The notes below the pieces were generated by a model that worked only from the letters and a program-made list of their open reading frames with translations, was not told the origin of the DNA and made no database searches. 64,000 bases of DNA from Saprospiraceae bacterium (lineage in GTDB: Bacteria > Bacteroidota > Bacteroidia > Chitinophagales > Saprospiraceae): contig JADKBS010000035.1 of assembly GCA_016714985.1 (NCBI GenBank), positions 1 through 64,000 on the forward strand. The letters are read 5' to 3'. Position numbers and translations under genes: made by a program. Every line of letters begins with the position of its first letter. The stretch's first letter is position 1. This document shows, one piece after another, positions 10,038 to 19,850 of this stretch.

Positions 10038-11086
10038 TCAGTTTTCTTTTGGGATGACCTTTAAATGGGCAATGGGCGATTCGGCGAAGGCAGATTCTTC
10101 CAAAAACTCCCATGCATTCAGGTTTTTTTCCAATGTTTTGCCAACGACCTCCCGGAAATAGGCAGCTGGAATACCGTAACCAGCAGGCTTCTTGGCTTCA
10201 AGGTCTCCAAATTCGAGGGTATGCCCAATTAAAAGGTCTTTGTTGACGGCCAGTGTTTTCTCGAACATTTTCTTTAAATGGGCAAAACCAGTGTTGTCAC
10301 TTTTGTCAATCGGGTTGGCCAATGCTGCTTCCAAGTGCCTTACGCCCTCCACCAGCTGCCGAATTTCGGCCATTTCGAGGGAGGAAGCGGCGTCGGGGCC
10401 GAACATTTGGCGGTCAAAAACAGCGTGGAACTCCAAGGCTGCGGCTCCCATGGCCACGGCAGCCAAGCCAGCATAGATTTTACCTGTGTGCTCCGAAAGG
10501 CCAATGGGTACCCCAGGGTATCGATGCATAAGTAAGGGGAGCACGTTTAACCCAAGCTTTTCGGGGGGGGTGGGGTAGGCTGTGGTGCATTGAAGGATGG
10601 TGAGGTCGTTACCAAACTGCTTAATGAATGATACTGCCTCGTCCAATTCGGCAAAGCTACTCATCCCACTGGAGAGGGATTATGGGTTTGCCTGTGCGGC
10701 AGATTTTTCCAACATGAGGAAATGGAGACCTCACGGAGCCGATTTTGTAGCGCTTTACCCCCGACGTCTTCCAGCAGTTCGACAGCGGCTTGGGAAAATG
10801 GTGAGGCCATGAACTCCAAACCCACCTCGTCACAGTGAGCCTTTAAGCCCTTCCATTGCTGAAGGCTGAATTCCATGCGTTTCCAGTAGTCAAAGCGGGT
10901 TTCGTCCTCATAACTGAACTTTACCCTGAATGGCTCGAACTCACTACTTTCCGCCTCTGCAATATGGACTTGAAACTTCACGGCTTCCACGCCAGTTTTT
11001 GCCAATGCGTGAATATAGGAGTGGGCAATGCCGAGGCTGCCGTCGTGGGCTTGAGCAATCTCAGCGATGATAAATATGCGGGGCAT
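10038..11086 (-). CDS. neuB: N-acetylneuraminate/legionaminate synthase with SAF domain, frameshifted in the middle
   Basis: PEP-dependent synthase of a nine-carbon acidic sugar. The N-terminal part (10661-11086) shows IIAEIAQAHDGS, VEAVKFQVHIAE and FMASPFSQAAVELL. The C-terminal part (10038-10664) shows SSGMSSFAELDEA, LQCTTAYPTPPE, IGLSEHTGKIYAGLAAVAMGAAALEFH and a SAF-like tail with GHTLEFGDLEAKKPAGYGIPA. Two indels between 10680 and 10760 break the KRYKIGSGE region. Total length of about 349 residues fits the family. It is the first of a neuB-neuC-dehydrogenase-neuA block with 5-10 bp spacing. Confidence 0.8.
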
Positions 11087-11280
11087 GATTATTATAACTT
11101 AGATTTTTTACCTTTCCGATTACTAGGATCATTACCATAATATGCATTTGCACCTCCACTAAAATGAACTAACCCATTACAACAAACTGCTAATAAGCCT
11201 TTCAAAAAACTTTACGGATCTAATTAAAAATGGAAATCTATGATTTATTGCGGTAAATGGAATTACCGTTCAAATAGTGG
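11087..11280. other. Spacer between wzc and neuB
   Basis: An AT-rich stretch with no convincing reading frame. A small hairpin (CGGTAA at 11251-11256 with TTACCG at 11263-11268) lies just after the corrected end of wzc, but there is no T-run after it on the minus strand, so I do not call it a terminator. Confidence 0.4.
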
Positions 11281-13670
11281 TCATTTTTTTTTGGAAAATA
11301 TTTTCCACCATTTGGATTTCTTAGCATCATCATCATAATAGCCATAGCCATAGCCATAGCCATAGCCATAACCGTAGCCATAGCCATAGCCATAGCCGTA
11401 GCTACCACCGCCTTGCCTCAAGCCATTTAGCACTATACAGGCGTTTTTTAGCTTATTGTTTTTGTAAATATCTTCTATGATGCCAAGCTGACCTTTCCGG
11501 GTTTGACCAATTCTGACTACAAATAGGTGCTGTCAACAAATTTGTCCAACAATAATGCATCAGCGACAAGCCCAACGGGTGGCGTATCAATAAGTACCGT
11601 ATCAAAATTTTCTTTAAGATGGTCTATTAATTTTTCCATCCGAGATCCCATCATCAATTCCGCCGGGTTTGGGGGAACTGGCCCACTTGGTAGATAATAG
11701 AGATTCGGGTCCAAATTACTTTGATTAGTGATTTCTTCAATGGACATATCGCCAATCAGGTAATTGGTGATACCTGTGTTCTCGGGTTCGTCCGTAAGGT
11801 ATTTCTTCAATTTCGGTTTACGTAGGTCAAGCCCGAGCAAAACGGTTCTTTTTCCAGAAAGCGCCAGGCTCAACCCAAGATTAACGGTTATAAACGTTTT
11901 GCCTTCTCCACTCGAACTGGAAGTTACCATCACGACTTTGTTGCCTTTTTCAGCGGCCATAAATTGTAGGTTGGTTCTTAGCAGTCGGAACATTTCTGCT
12001 ATAGAGGAACGACTACCTTTACTAACCACAATCAACTTTTTGGAACTATTGTAAGAAATACCACCTAAGATTGGTGATTTGGTCTCTTTGTCAATATCCT
12101 GCTGACTTTGAATCTTGTCATTCAATAAATCCATCAAAACAATCAACAAAATAGGAATACCCAGCCCAAGTAACAACCCCACTGCATAAATCATCTGTGG
12201 TTTAGGCTCCACCTGTCCACCGGCTTTAGCCGAATCAATCACACGGGCATTAGCGGCAGTGACAGCCATTGACAAGGCGGTCTCTTCCCTTTTTTGCAAT
12301 AGAAATAGATAGAGGCTTTGCTTGATGTTTTGCTGACGGTATATTTCAAGGAATTGACGTTCTATCCTAGGAACCGTTCTTGTCCTATTGGTGATTAATT
12401 GATTTTTTTGGCTGATTTGGTTGCGTGTCAACTGGAGGTTATTGACTTCGTCCCTGATTGCCGCTATGATGTTTTCCCGCAAGTTCCGCAATTGGGCTTC
12501 GATGGATGAAACCGTAGGGTTATCTGGCGTTCCTGAGCGTAAAAACCTATCCCTATTTATCAGCAGGTCATTAAATTTTTCAAGTAGGTTTGTGACGGCA
12601 GGGTTATTGATGCCGATATTGGCAGGAACATAATCAAAGTTTTGGGCCCTTGATTCCAAATAGTCTTTAACCGACCCAAGGATGTTTAGTTGGATATCTA
12701 ATCGAGCTAGTTCTTTGTCATAAATATTTAACTCACTGCTCAACAAGCCAGCCGTTTCAGTGACATTAAGCGGTATGTCGTTGGTTTTCTTAAACTTTTC
12801 CAGTCCAAGTTCAACCTCGCTCAACTCCGTTGTGAGGAACAATAACCTATCTTCTATAAATTGCAAGGTGTTGGCACTTACCCTTGTTTTATCGTTTATG
12901 GCAGCCCTATTGTAAACCTCTATCAGTTTGTCCAAAATATGCTCTCCCTTTTTCTTTTGGGGAGTAATGAGGGACATCGTCAATACATTTGAATACTTTC
13001 CAACTTGAGCTACAAGCAGAGAAGACGACAAACCATGTGCTGTGTTTTCAACATTTTCCACTTTAACATTTATTTCTGTCTTTTCGGCAAGAAAAACGGT
13101 AGTGTCACGATTTATCAAAAATGTACCAAATTGATTTGAAAATGGCACCCCATATTGATGGATTTCACTTATGCTGTCCATAGCGAAAGTGAAGTTTGGC
13201 TCTTTTTCTGCAATGATATTGTACCCGTTTGCTGGGAGATTGTTGGTGATAAACGAGTCAAGTCTAATTGGGCAATTCCCGTAAATCTCGTTTTGCTGTA
13301 CCCTTCCATGTGTGAAGTACCTTATGTTCAACCTCAACTCATCAACTACTTCACGCATGAGCGTACGAGACTTCAAAATCTGGATTTCGTTTTCCATGTT
13401 CTTGTCTTGGTTGATAATGCCAAGACTTCCCAGTAATTTTTCCTCCGACAAGCCGCTGTTCTGACTGTCATTTTTTATCAATAGTGTGCACTTCGCTTGA
13501 TAAAGTGGTATGGTATAACGTAGATATAGCCGAGACCCCACTGTTGCTATTATAATACAAAGGAAATAGATATACCAATACCTGAGAATATATTTAAAAA
13601 GGAACTCTTTCGGGTCTATGAATTTTTCCGTCTGAATGACGAAGATGCTATTTTGATTGTCTGATTTCAA
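11281..13670 (-). CDS. Wzc-type polysaccharide co-polymerase/BY-kinase with a Gly-Tyr repeat tail (one frameshift)
   Basis: Inner-membrane chain-length regulator and tyrosine autokinase of the Wza/Wzc export system. Layout: a Wzz domain with first TM segment at about residues 28-50, a long periplasmic coiled-coil region, a second TM near 500, then the kinase with Walker A SSSSGEGKTF, a Walker A' LDLRKPK and Walker B DTVLIDTPP. The open frame stops at 11517. A missing base there hides the rest: VVRIGQTRKGQLGII.., then a tail with 12 tyrosines in 22 residues alternating with glycine, then a Lys-rich end at 11281. Tyrosine-rich tails are the autophosphorylation sites of this family. The apparent start is TTG at 13670; no ATG lies in frame upstream. 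Confidence 0.85.
11335..11401 (-). repeat. Hexamer tandem repeat encoding the Gly-Tyr tail of Wzc
   Basis: About ten copies of the hexamer CCATAG (GGCTAT on the coding strand, with three synonymous variants) encode alternating Gly and Tyr. Because the unit is six bases, copy-number changes by slippage would alter the number of phosphorylatable tyrosines without shifting the frame. Confidence 0.85.
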
Positions 13671-13697
13671 CTTGAGGAAATTTTAAGGGTTGGGAAA

Positions 13698-14522
13698 TTA
13701 TTTAATAAACGCAATTAAAAGCGCCGCTATGGATATTGCACCTGACACCAAAGGCAATATCTCGCTAATTGGATCCCTCACATCAGCTGTTTTCGCTGCA
13801 ATAGGTTCTACATAAACTATGTCGTTCTGTTGAAGATAGAAATAGGGTGATTGGAATACTTCTGGAGAATGGATATTCACATATCCAAATTCTCTTTTGC
13901 TATTCTGTTCCCTAATTACCATGATTTTCTCACGGTTACTGTATGCCGTCAAATCCCCGGCCTGGCCAATTGCTTCCAGAATCGTGATTCGTTCACCAGG
14001 GACACTGATGGTTCTGGGGGTATTTACTTCGCCAAGCACTGTAAGCCTGAAATTGACAAAGCGCATAATGATTACAGGATCTTTCAAGTAGGCCGAGAGC
14101 TTTTGCGACAACACAGCCTTGGCTTCCTCTACGGTCTTGGCTGCCACATTTAAGCGACCCAATACTGGAAAATCTATATTGCCATCGGAATCAACCAAGT
14201 AACCTTGGAGTGTGGGATTGATTTGAGCAGACATTTGTAAGCCGGAGCCTGCGCTGAAGAGGTTGAAGGGATCCGCTGTTTCTTGATCCAATGACTTGAC
14301 TTGAATAAACAATAAGTCGTCTGGTTGTATTCTGACCCGAATTTGGTTTACTATTTCGTGGTTTTGCAAAGGGACAAATTCTGACTGACTCCTGAAATAG
14401 AGCAATTGGGGATGCTTGACACAGGAACTGGAAAAAAGAATTAAAATAAGAAATACTCCAAATTTTAGTGAGAATTTAATCCGCTTTTTTGAAGTTAAAC
14501 TTGGAAGTTTGAAATTGCGCAT
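13698..14522 (-). CDS. Wza-type polysaccharide export lipoprotein (Poly_export + SLBB)
   Basis: Outer-membrane export channel component paired with the downstream Wzc. It has a signal peptide with lipobox FSSSC (Cys at about residue 34), a poly_export region beginning RVRIQPDDLLFIQV, SLBB-like segments GYLVDSDGNIDFPVLGRL and VLGEVNTPRTISVPGERITILEAI, and a C-terminal hydrophobic segment (ISIAALLIAFIK), as in Bacteroidota homologues. 274 residues, intact frame, ATG at 14522. It is separated from wzc by 27 bp on the same strand. Confidence 0.9.
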   Translation of the reverse strand: MRNFKLPSLTSKKRIKFSLKFGVFLILILFSSSCVKHPQLLYFRSQSEFVPLQNHEIVNQIRVRIQPDDLLFIQVKSLDQETADPFNLFSAGSGLQMSAQINPTLQGYLVDSDGNIDFPVLGRLNVAAKTVEEAKAVLSQKLSAYLKDPVIIMRFVNFRLTVLGEVNTPRTISVPGERITILEAIGQAGDLTAYSNREKIMVIREQNSKREFGYVNIHSPEVFQSPYFYLQQNDIVYVEPIAAKTADVRDPISEILPLVSGAISIAALLIAFIK

Positions 14523-14568
14523 TAGCTTTTTTAATTTAAAATGGAAAATAAAGTCTTAACTATAATTT

Positions 14569-15563
14569 TTAGGAATTCGCAATTTTCGATTTTAGGTTAT
14601 CTGAATACCACGTAAATGCTTTTTGCAAGCCTTCTTTAATATTTACTAAAGGCTTGTAGTCCAAATAGTTCATCGCCTTTGATATATCGGCATGGCTATG
14701 CTTTACATCACCTTGCCTATCTGGGCCAAAGGCTGGATTCCTCTCAGAATTGGCCAATTCCTTTATGATGCTGAACAATTCCAGCAAGGTTGTTTGACTC
14801 CCAGTTGCAATATTGTAAACTTCATTCAGTGCGTCAGTACGATTTGTAAACATAGCCTTGATATTGGCTTGAACGGCATTGTCCACAAACGTAAATCCCG
14901 GCTATGTGACCCATCTCCATTGATGGTAGGAGATTCATCTTCGAGGATTGCCTTCATGAAAAGCGGGATAACCGCTGCATAAGCTCCATTAGGGTGTTGC
15001 TTTGGCCCAAAGGTATTGAAATAGCGGAGGCCTATATAATTGATATTGTAAAGCCCCGCAAAGACCTTTGCGTAAAGTTCATTGACCAGTTTTGTGACGG
15101 CATAGGGAGACAATGGTTTTCCTATGACATCTTCCCTTTTGGGCAAGTATGGGTTGTCGCCGTAGGTAGAGGAGGATGCAGCGAATACAACCCTTCTGAT
15201 TTTGGCCTCTTTTGCAGCTATAAAAATGTTGATGCTCCCTGATACGTTAACATCATTAGTCGTAATCGGGTCGCTTATGGAGCGTGGTACGGAACCAAGG
15301 GCGGCCTGGTGGGTAATCACGTCCACATCTTTACAAGCTTCAATACAAGTATTAAAGTTTCTGATATCACCTTCAATCAGTTCGAATTTCGGATTGTCCA
15401 GCACCCCTTTCAAATTGTGCAAATGGCCTGTAGCAAAATTGTCGAGCACACGAACCAAGGCAATGCCTTCAAGCTGTAACAGTTTTTCAACCAAGTTGGA
15501 GCCAATAAATCCTGCACCCCCAGTAACCAAAACCTTGTGTTGAAAATGGTTATTATTGCTCAT
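14569..15563 (-). CDS. NAD-dependent UDP-N-acetylhexosamine 4-epimerase-like protein (one frameshift)
   Basis: Extended short-chain dehydrogenase. The cofactor motif VTGGAGFIGSNLVEKL (about residues 13-28) and the catalytic SSSTYGD / SPYAVTK (Ser, Tyr, Lys) are intact. Full similarity runs through LRYFNTFGPKQHPNGAYAAVIP, typical of the WbpP/Gne group that interconverts UDP-GlcNAc and UDP-GalNAc or their uronic acids. An indel near 14890 splits the gene; the tail (14569-14886) continues with VYNIATGSQTTLLEL. Corrected length is about 330 residues. Substrate assignment rests on family resemblance only. Confidence 0.75.
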
Positions 15564-15633
15564 ATTGAACTACTTTCATGAATTATGCAAGGTTTAAAAA
15601 AGCCTTAGAACCTGCTTGGTGATAAACAAGGTA

Positions 15634-16643
15634 TCAACGAACGAAACGGTCTATTCCTTCTTGCACCTTGGTTTTGGGTTGATAACCAAAATCCTTCATC
15701 AATCCTGACACGTCAGCGTAGGTTGTCTCGACATCACCTGGTTGCATGGGCAAGAATTTTTTGCCTCGATTCCAAGGGCGCTTTCTATGGCCGTAATGAA
15801 CTCCATGAGTGGAGTCGGTTCACTGTTCCCAATATTGTACAACCTAAAGGGAGCAAGAGGTGAATATCCAGAACCTTCGCCTATCGGTTTTGGTATTTTT
15901 TCAATTATTCGCACTATGCCTTCGACGATATCATCTACATAGGTAAAGTCACGGGATAATTTTCCCCCGTTGAAAACCTTTATAGATTGACCCTCCAAAA
16001 TGGCTTTCGTAAACAATGAATAGGCCATGTCTGGACGCCCCCAAGGGCCATAAACCGTAAAAAAGCGTAGTCCGGTAGAGGGCAAATTATAAAGATGGCT
16101 ATAAGTATGTGCCATCAATTCATTGCTTTTTTTGGTAGCAGCATAAAACGAAATGGGCGCATCTGTTGGGTCATCTACCCGAAATGGCACCTCTTGGGCA
16201 TCACCATAAACACTAGAACTGCTTGCAAAAACAAAATGCTTTACCTCATGGTGCCGACAGGACTCCATGATATTGAAAAAACCAACAATATTGCTTTGTA
16301 TGTACGCTTCAGGATGCTTAATGCTGTACCGAACCCCGGCTTGGGCAGCCAAATGACAAACCCTGTCAAACTGATGCCTTGCGAATAGCCTTTCTACGTT
16401 TGCGGCATCTTCAATTCCCAATTGCACAAAGGTATAATTAGGGAACCGTGTACTGGTCACAGGCTCATTATAGGCTATTTTCTGGGCTTCTATGCCACTT
16501 TCCTGCAAGCGATCTAGCTTTAGTTTTACATCGTAATAGTTATTGAGGTTGTCCAACCCAACTACCTCATGCCCCTCCGACGCCAATCGCTTGGCAAGGT
16601 GAAATCCGATAAAACCTGCAGAACCTGTAACGAGGATTTTCAT
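15634..16643 (-). CDS. UDP-glucuronate 4-epimerase-like NAD epimerase (one frameshift near the end)
   Basis: Extended SDR of the CapI/GAE type, which converts UDP-GlcA to UDP-GalA. Seen: VTGSAGFIGFHLAKRL, HLAAQAGVRYSIKHP (the strong signature of this subfamily), SSSSVYGD, YAATKKSNEL (Tyr-Lys pair) and LRFFTVYGPWGRPDMA. ATG is at 16643. A frameshift near 15750 hides the end, which reads LPMQPGDVETTYADVSGLMKDFGYQP to a stop at 15634. Corrected length is about 335 residues. It would supply another acidic sugar for the polysaccharide. Confidence 0.8.
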
Positions 16644-16714
16644 CAATTAAATTGCTGGATTGTTGAATTGTTGGATTGTGGTCAAACTACTGCCAACTGT
16701 GGACTGCCGACTGC
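16644..16714. repeat. Short spacer with TTGTTGGATTG-type direct repeats
   Basis: The spacer between the ATPase gene and the epimerase gene consists largely of variants of GGATTGTTGAATTGTTGGATTG, followed by CTGCCAACTGTGGACTGCCGACTGC. It resembles the wordy spacers seen elsewhere in the window, but here I see only one orientation. Confidence 0.4.
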
Positions 16715-18296
16715 TCAGCATCCCCAGATATTTAAGTCCAATTTTCCTTGCCGTTTATTTTCCACAAAGATTTTTTCGTCCCATGTGATGTCCTTGCGAC
16801 GGTCGAAGATGATTAAGTGGCCAGTGGTCGCACCGCATTGGTCCATGTATTTGGCCATTTGTTCCAAGCCAGTTTCGATGGTTTTCTCCAAAGACTTGTA
16901 AAGGATTTTCAATTCGAGCACAATCCTTTGCACACCGGCAGGGTGTTTCCATTGCACCAAAATATCGGTGCGCCCTCTGCCAAGGCCGTATTCCCGGTCA
17001 ATGCGGCCGCCCCCGTTGACGATGCGCTGCAAAAACGCCTGTAGGAGCAATTGTGGGCCTGCTTCCCGATACTGAAAAGATTGTAGCCAGCTTTCTGAGT
17101 GTTCCCGGAAGAATTGCTGGAAAGCGGCGATGAGTTTGTCCATGTCGAGTAGGCCATCTGGTTTGACGTACCATGCTTGGGGCTGGTGCAGCATTACCTG
17201 GGTATCGAAGGTCAATTCACGAGGATGACCTCTTTGTAAATGGCATTGCTGATTTCGAGGGTTTTATCGTCTGTGCGTTTGACCAATCCCAAGTCAATGC
17301 AGTATTGAATATCGTCGGCTTTAAGTGCTTCAACGTTCCCATCGGTCTGAAGGATGGGTTGGATGACCCTTTTTACCCGTTCCTCCTGCAATTTGTCCGT
17401 CAATTGATCCAAATGGGTGTCCCTTCTGAGGATGAGGCTTTCTTTGGCTTGTTGAAGAATAGCCCAGGTGATGGGGGCTTCTGTCCCGGTTTTCTTTCAA
17501 ATTGTTGCAAGCCTCCTGCCAAAGCATTGACAAGCCAAGGCTGGCCCCCTGTAAAATCATAAACGAGTTCAAAAATGTCGTCTTCAAATATTTGCCCGGT
17601 GACTTCCGTGTGCTGGGAGTATAATTGGCGGACATCTATTTGGTTGAAATTCCCTAAGCGAAGCGACTGTGCTTTTATGTTGAAAGCACTGCCGCCGGTG
17701 ATAACGGCCTTGTTCTTGTCAGGGAGAATGCGGTAATCCCTTACATCCCGGACACCGCAAAGGACGATTGTAGCAGGGAACCCTGCCGGGCGGTTGTTGT
17801 ATCCGGCCCTGATTTGACGGAGTAGGGAAATTAACGTGTCGCCCACTAATGCATCCACTTCGTCCAGCAGCAGCACGATGGGCTTACTTGAGTTTGCCGC
17901 CCAAAAACTCAGCATTTCGTTCAGGGCTTGCTCCGCTCCAAATTTGTGGAGGATGTTCGTCCATTCATCATATAAAAGGCTACTCTTTGCATCCCATTTT
18001 AGCCTCGACGCAATCGCTCCCATTACTGCCCGAATACCAAGTTCAACATCTTCCCGAGCCACTTGAGCAGGTTCGATGTTGGTGTATAAGGCTATATATT
18101 CCCCTTGGTCATTCAAATAATCCCTCAAAGCCAGCATGGAGGTGGTTTTCCCGGTCTGACGAGGGGCGTGCAGCACAAAATATTTGTTCTGGCGGATAAG
18201 GGTCAGCACTTCCTCCAAGTCCCATCGGTGCAATGGGTCGAGCGTATAGTGCATTTCCGGCTTGTTTGGGCCTGCCGTGTTGAAAAACTTATCCAT
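16715..18296 (-). CDS. AAA-like ATPase with C-terminal PD-(D/E)XK nuclease-like domain (two frameshifts)
   Basis: Member of the Bacteroidota AAA-ATPase-like family, about 527 residues once corrected. Start MDKFFNTAGPNKPEMHY at ATG 18296. Walker A is HAPRQTGKTTSM (about residues 44-55) and Walker B VLLLDEVDAL. The C-terminal part shows GRGRTDILVQW followed by RIVLELKI, which fits the D...ExK core of the nuclease fold. Indels near 17490 and 17215 break the frame. It begins 4 bp after the wbpB stop. Its function is unknown; the family is widespread, often in many copies, and suspected to be selfish or defence-related. It has no obvious role in glycan synthesis. Confidence 0.75.
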
Positions 18297-18300
18297 TAAT

Positions 18301-19276
18301 TCACTGAAACGGGTGCTTGGTGAGTGGCAACCCTGCCAGCTCGTGCAATGTGCCATGCAATCCAACTGGGCGGGCATTGCGGATGTCATGGACAATCTGA
18401 ACCGCTGTTGCAGCATCCTCCAGCCCAAAGCCTTTGCCCGACAAAATATCCTGGTAGCTGACGGTGTGCAAATCCGTGAACCCCTCGCTGAACTCGATTT
18501 CTTGGCCATCCACCGTGATGGAGCGATAGGTTCTTGACCCTTTTTCTTTGGCGGCTTCGGGCAATGTATCCGCATTGATGCTCAAGAACCAGCGGGCCTT
18601 TGCCCGATCCAACTCGATAAACCCAGACGCCCGGTCGTGGGTATGGATGTGAACAGTGTTCTCCCGTATGTTGCCAAACAGCCATGTGAGCATGTCGTAG
18701 AAATGAACGCCAATATTCGTGGCAATGCCCCCAGATTTGGCCAAGTCGCCCTTCCAACTGGTATAATACCATTTGCCCCTCGAAGTGATATAGGTCAGGT
18801 TGACATCATGGATTTTGTGGGCCGGTTCGGCAGCAATTTTTTCTTTAAGTGCAATTAGGGCGGGGTGCAGTCTTAATTGAAGTATGGTATATACTTTCTT
18901 GCCAGTTTCCTGCTCCAATTCCTTCAGCGCTTCCACATTCCATGGATTTAGTACCAAGGGTTTTTCGCAGATGACGTCTGCCCCAATTCGCAAGCCAAAA
19001 CGTATATGCGCATCATGTAGATAGTTTGGGGAACAAATGGCGACATAATCTATTTTGAGTGCCTTGTCGTGAAATTTTCTCTAAATGGCGGTCAAACCGC
19101 TCAAATTCCGTAAAGAAATGTGCCTGTGGAAAATAGGAGTCAATTATTCCTACGCTATCGTTTTTATCGTAAGCTGCCACCAAATTATGACCCAAGTCCT
19201 TTATGGCTTTCATGTGGCGAGGTGCGATGTAGCCCGCTGCACCAATCAATGCGAAGTTCTTCACGCTATTTTCCAT
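18301..19276 (-). CDS. wbpB: UDP-N-acetyl-2-amino-2-deoxyglucuronate dehydrogenase (WbpB/WlbA), one or two frameshifts
   Basis: Gfo/Idh/MocA oxidoreductase that oxidises C3 of UDP-GlcNAcA. The start MENSVKNFALIGAAGYIAPRHMKAIKDLG is highly characteristic of WbpB/WlbA, as are ICEKPLVLNPWNVEAL and the later SGGIATNIGVHFYDML. The frame breaks in the region 18995-19090, where a PNYLHDAHIRFGL stretch is split. Corrected length is about 320 residues. It overlaps wbpD by 11 bases and follows wbpE-wbpD, so the three enzymes for UDP-2,3-diacetamido-2,3-dideoxy-glucuronate are adjacent. Confidence 0.82.
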
Positions 19277-19850
19277 TTTCGTTTTTTACCACGGTTTTAT
19301 CGGGAAGCAAGCAATAGGTTTCCCCATTGCCAGGGCAGGTTGCATTCCCATTTTCATCGAATTCCAATTTTTCACCGAACTCACTCATCCAACCTTTCTG
19401 TCGGGCTGGGTTTCCAACCATCAAGGCATAATCAGGAACATTTTTGGTCACGACTGCTCCAGCACCAATAAAAGCAAATTTACCAATATTATGGCCGCAT
19501 ACGATTGTCGCATTTGCACCAATCGTAGCGCCATTTCCAACCCTGGTTTTCAAATATTCGCCCTTACGGTTTACACCGCTTCGTGGGTTGTTCACATTCG
19601 TGAATACCATGCTTGGTCCCAGGAAAACATCGTCGTCACAAATAACGCCTTCGTATAGGGAGACGTTGTTTTGGACCTTTACATTATCGCCCAATATGAC
19701 GCCGTTTGCAACAAAGACATTTTGGCCAAAATTGCAGTTTTTCCCAATCACCACTCCGGGCATGACATGGCTGAAATGCCAAATTTTAGTGCCTTCCCCG
19801 ATTTTTGCTCCTTCATCAACGATGGCTGTTGGATGTACGTAATAGCTCAT
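19266..19850 (-). CDS. wbpD: UDP-2-acetamido-3-amino-2,3-dideoxy-glucuronate N-acetyltransferase
   Basis: Left-handed beta-helix acetyltransferase, 194 residues, intact. Hexapeptide repeats run from about residue 8 to 150 (IVDEGAKIGEGTKIW, VVIGKNCNFGQNV and so on), with NPRSGVNRKGEY in the loop as in WbpD/WlbB. The C-terminal tail after NPARQKGWMSEFGEKL is the typical one and carries a Cys pair. It overlaps the wbpE stop by four bases (ATGA), indicating translational coupling. It acetylates the 3-amino group introduced by WbpE. Confidence 0.88.
   Translation of the reverse strand: MSYYVHPTAIVDEGAKIGEGTKIWHFSHVMPGVVIGKNCNFGQNVFVANGVILGDNVKVQNNVSLYEGVICDDDVFLGPSMVFTNVNNPRSGVNRKGEYLKTRVGNGATIGANATIVCGHNIGKFAFIGAGAVVTKNVPDYALMVGNPARQKGWMSEFGEKLEFDENGNATCPGNGETYCLLPDKTVVKNENGK

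Noticed and set aside
11335..11401. CRISPR or intergenic satellite
   Set aside because: The repeat is a coding hexamer for Gly-Tyr in the Wzc tail.
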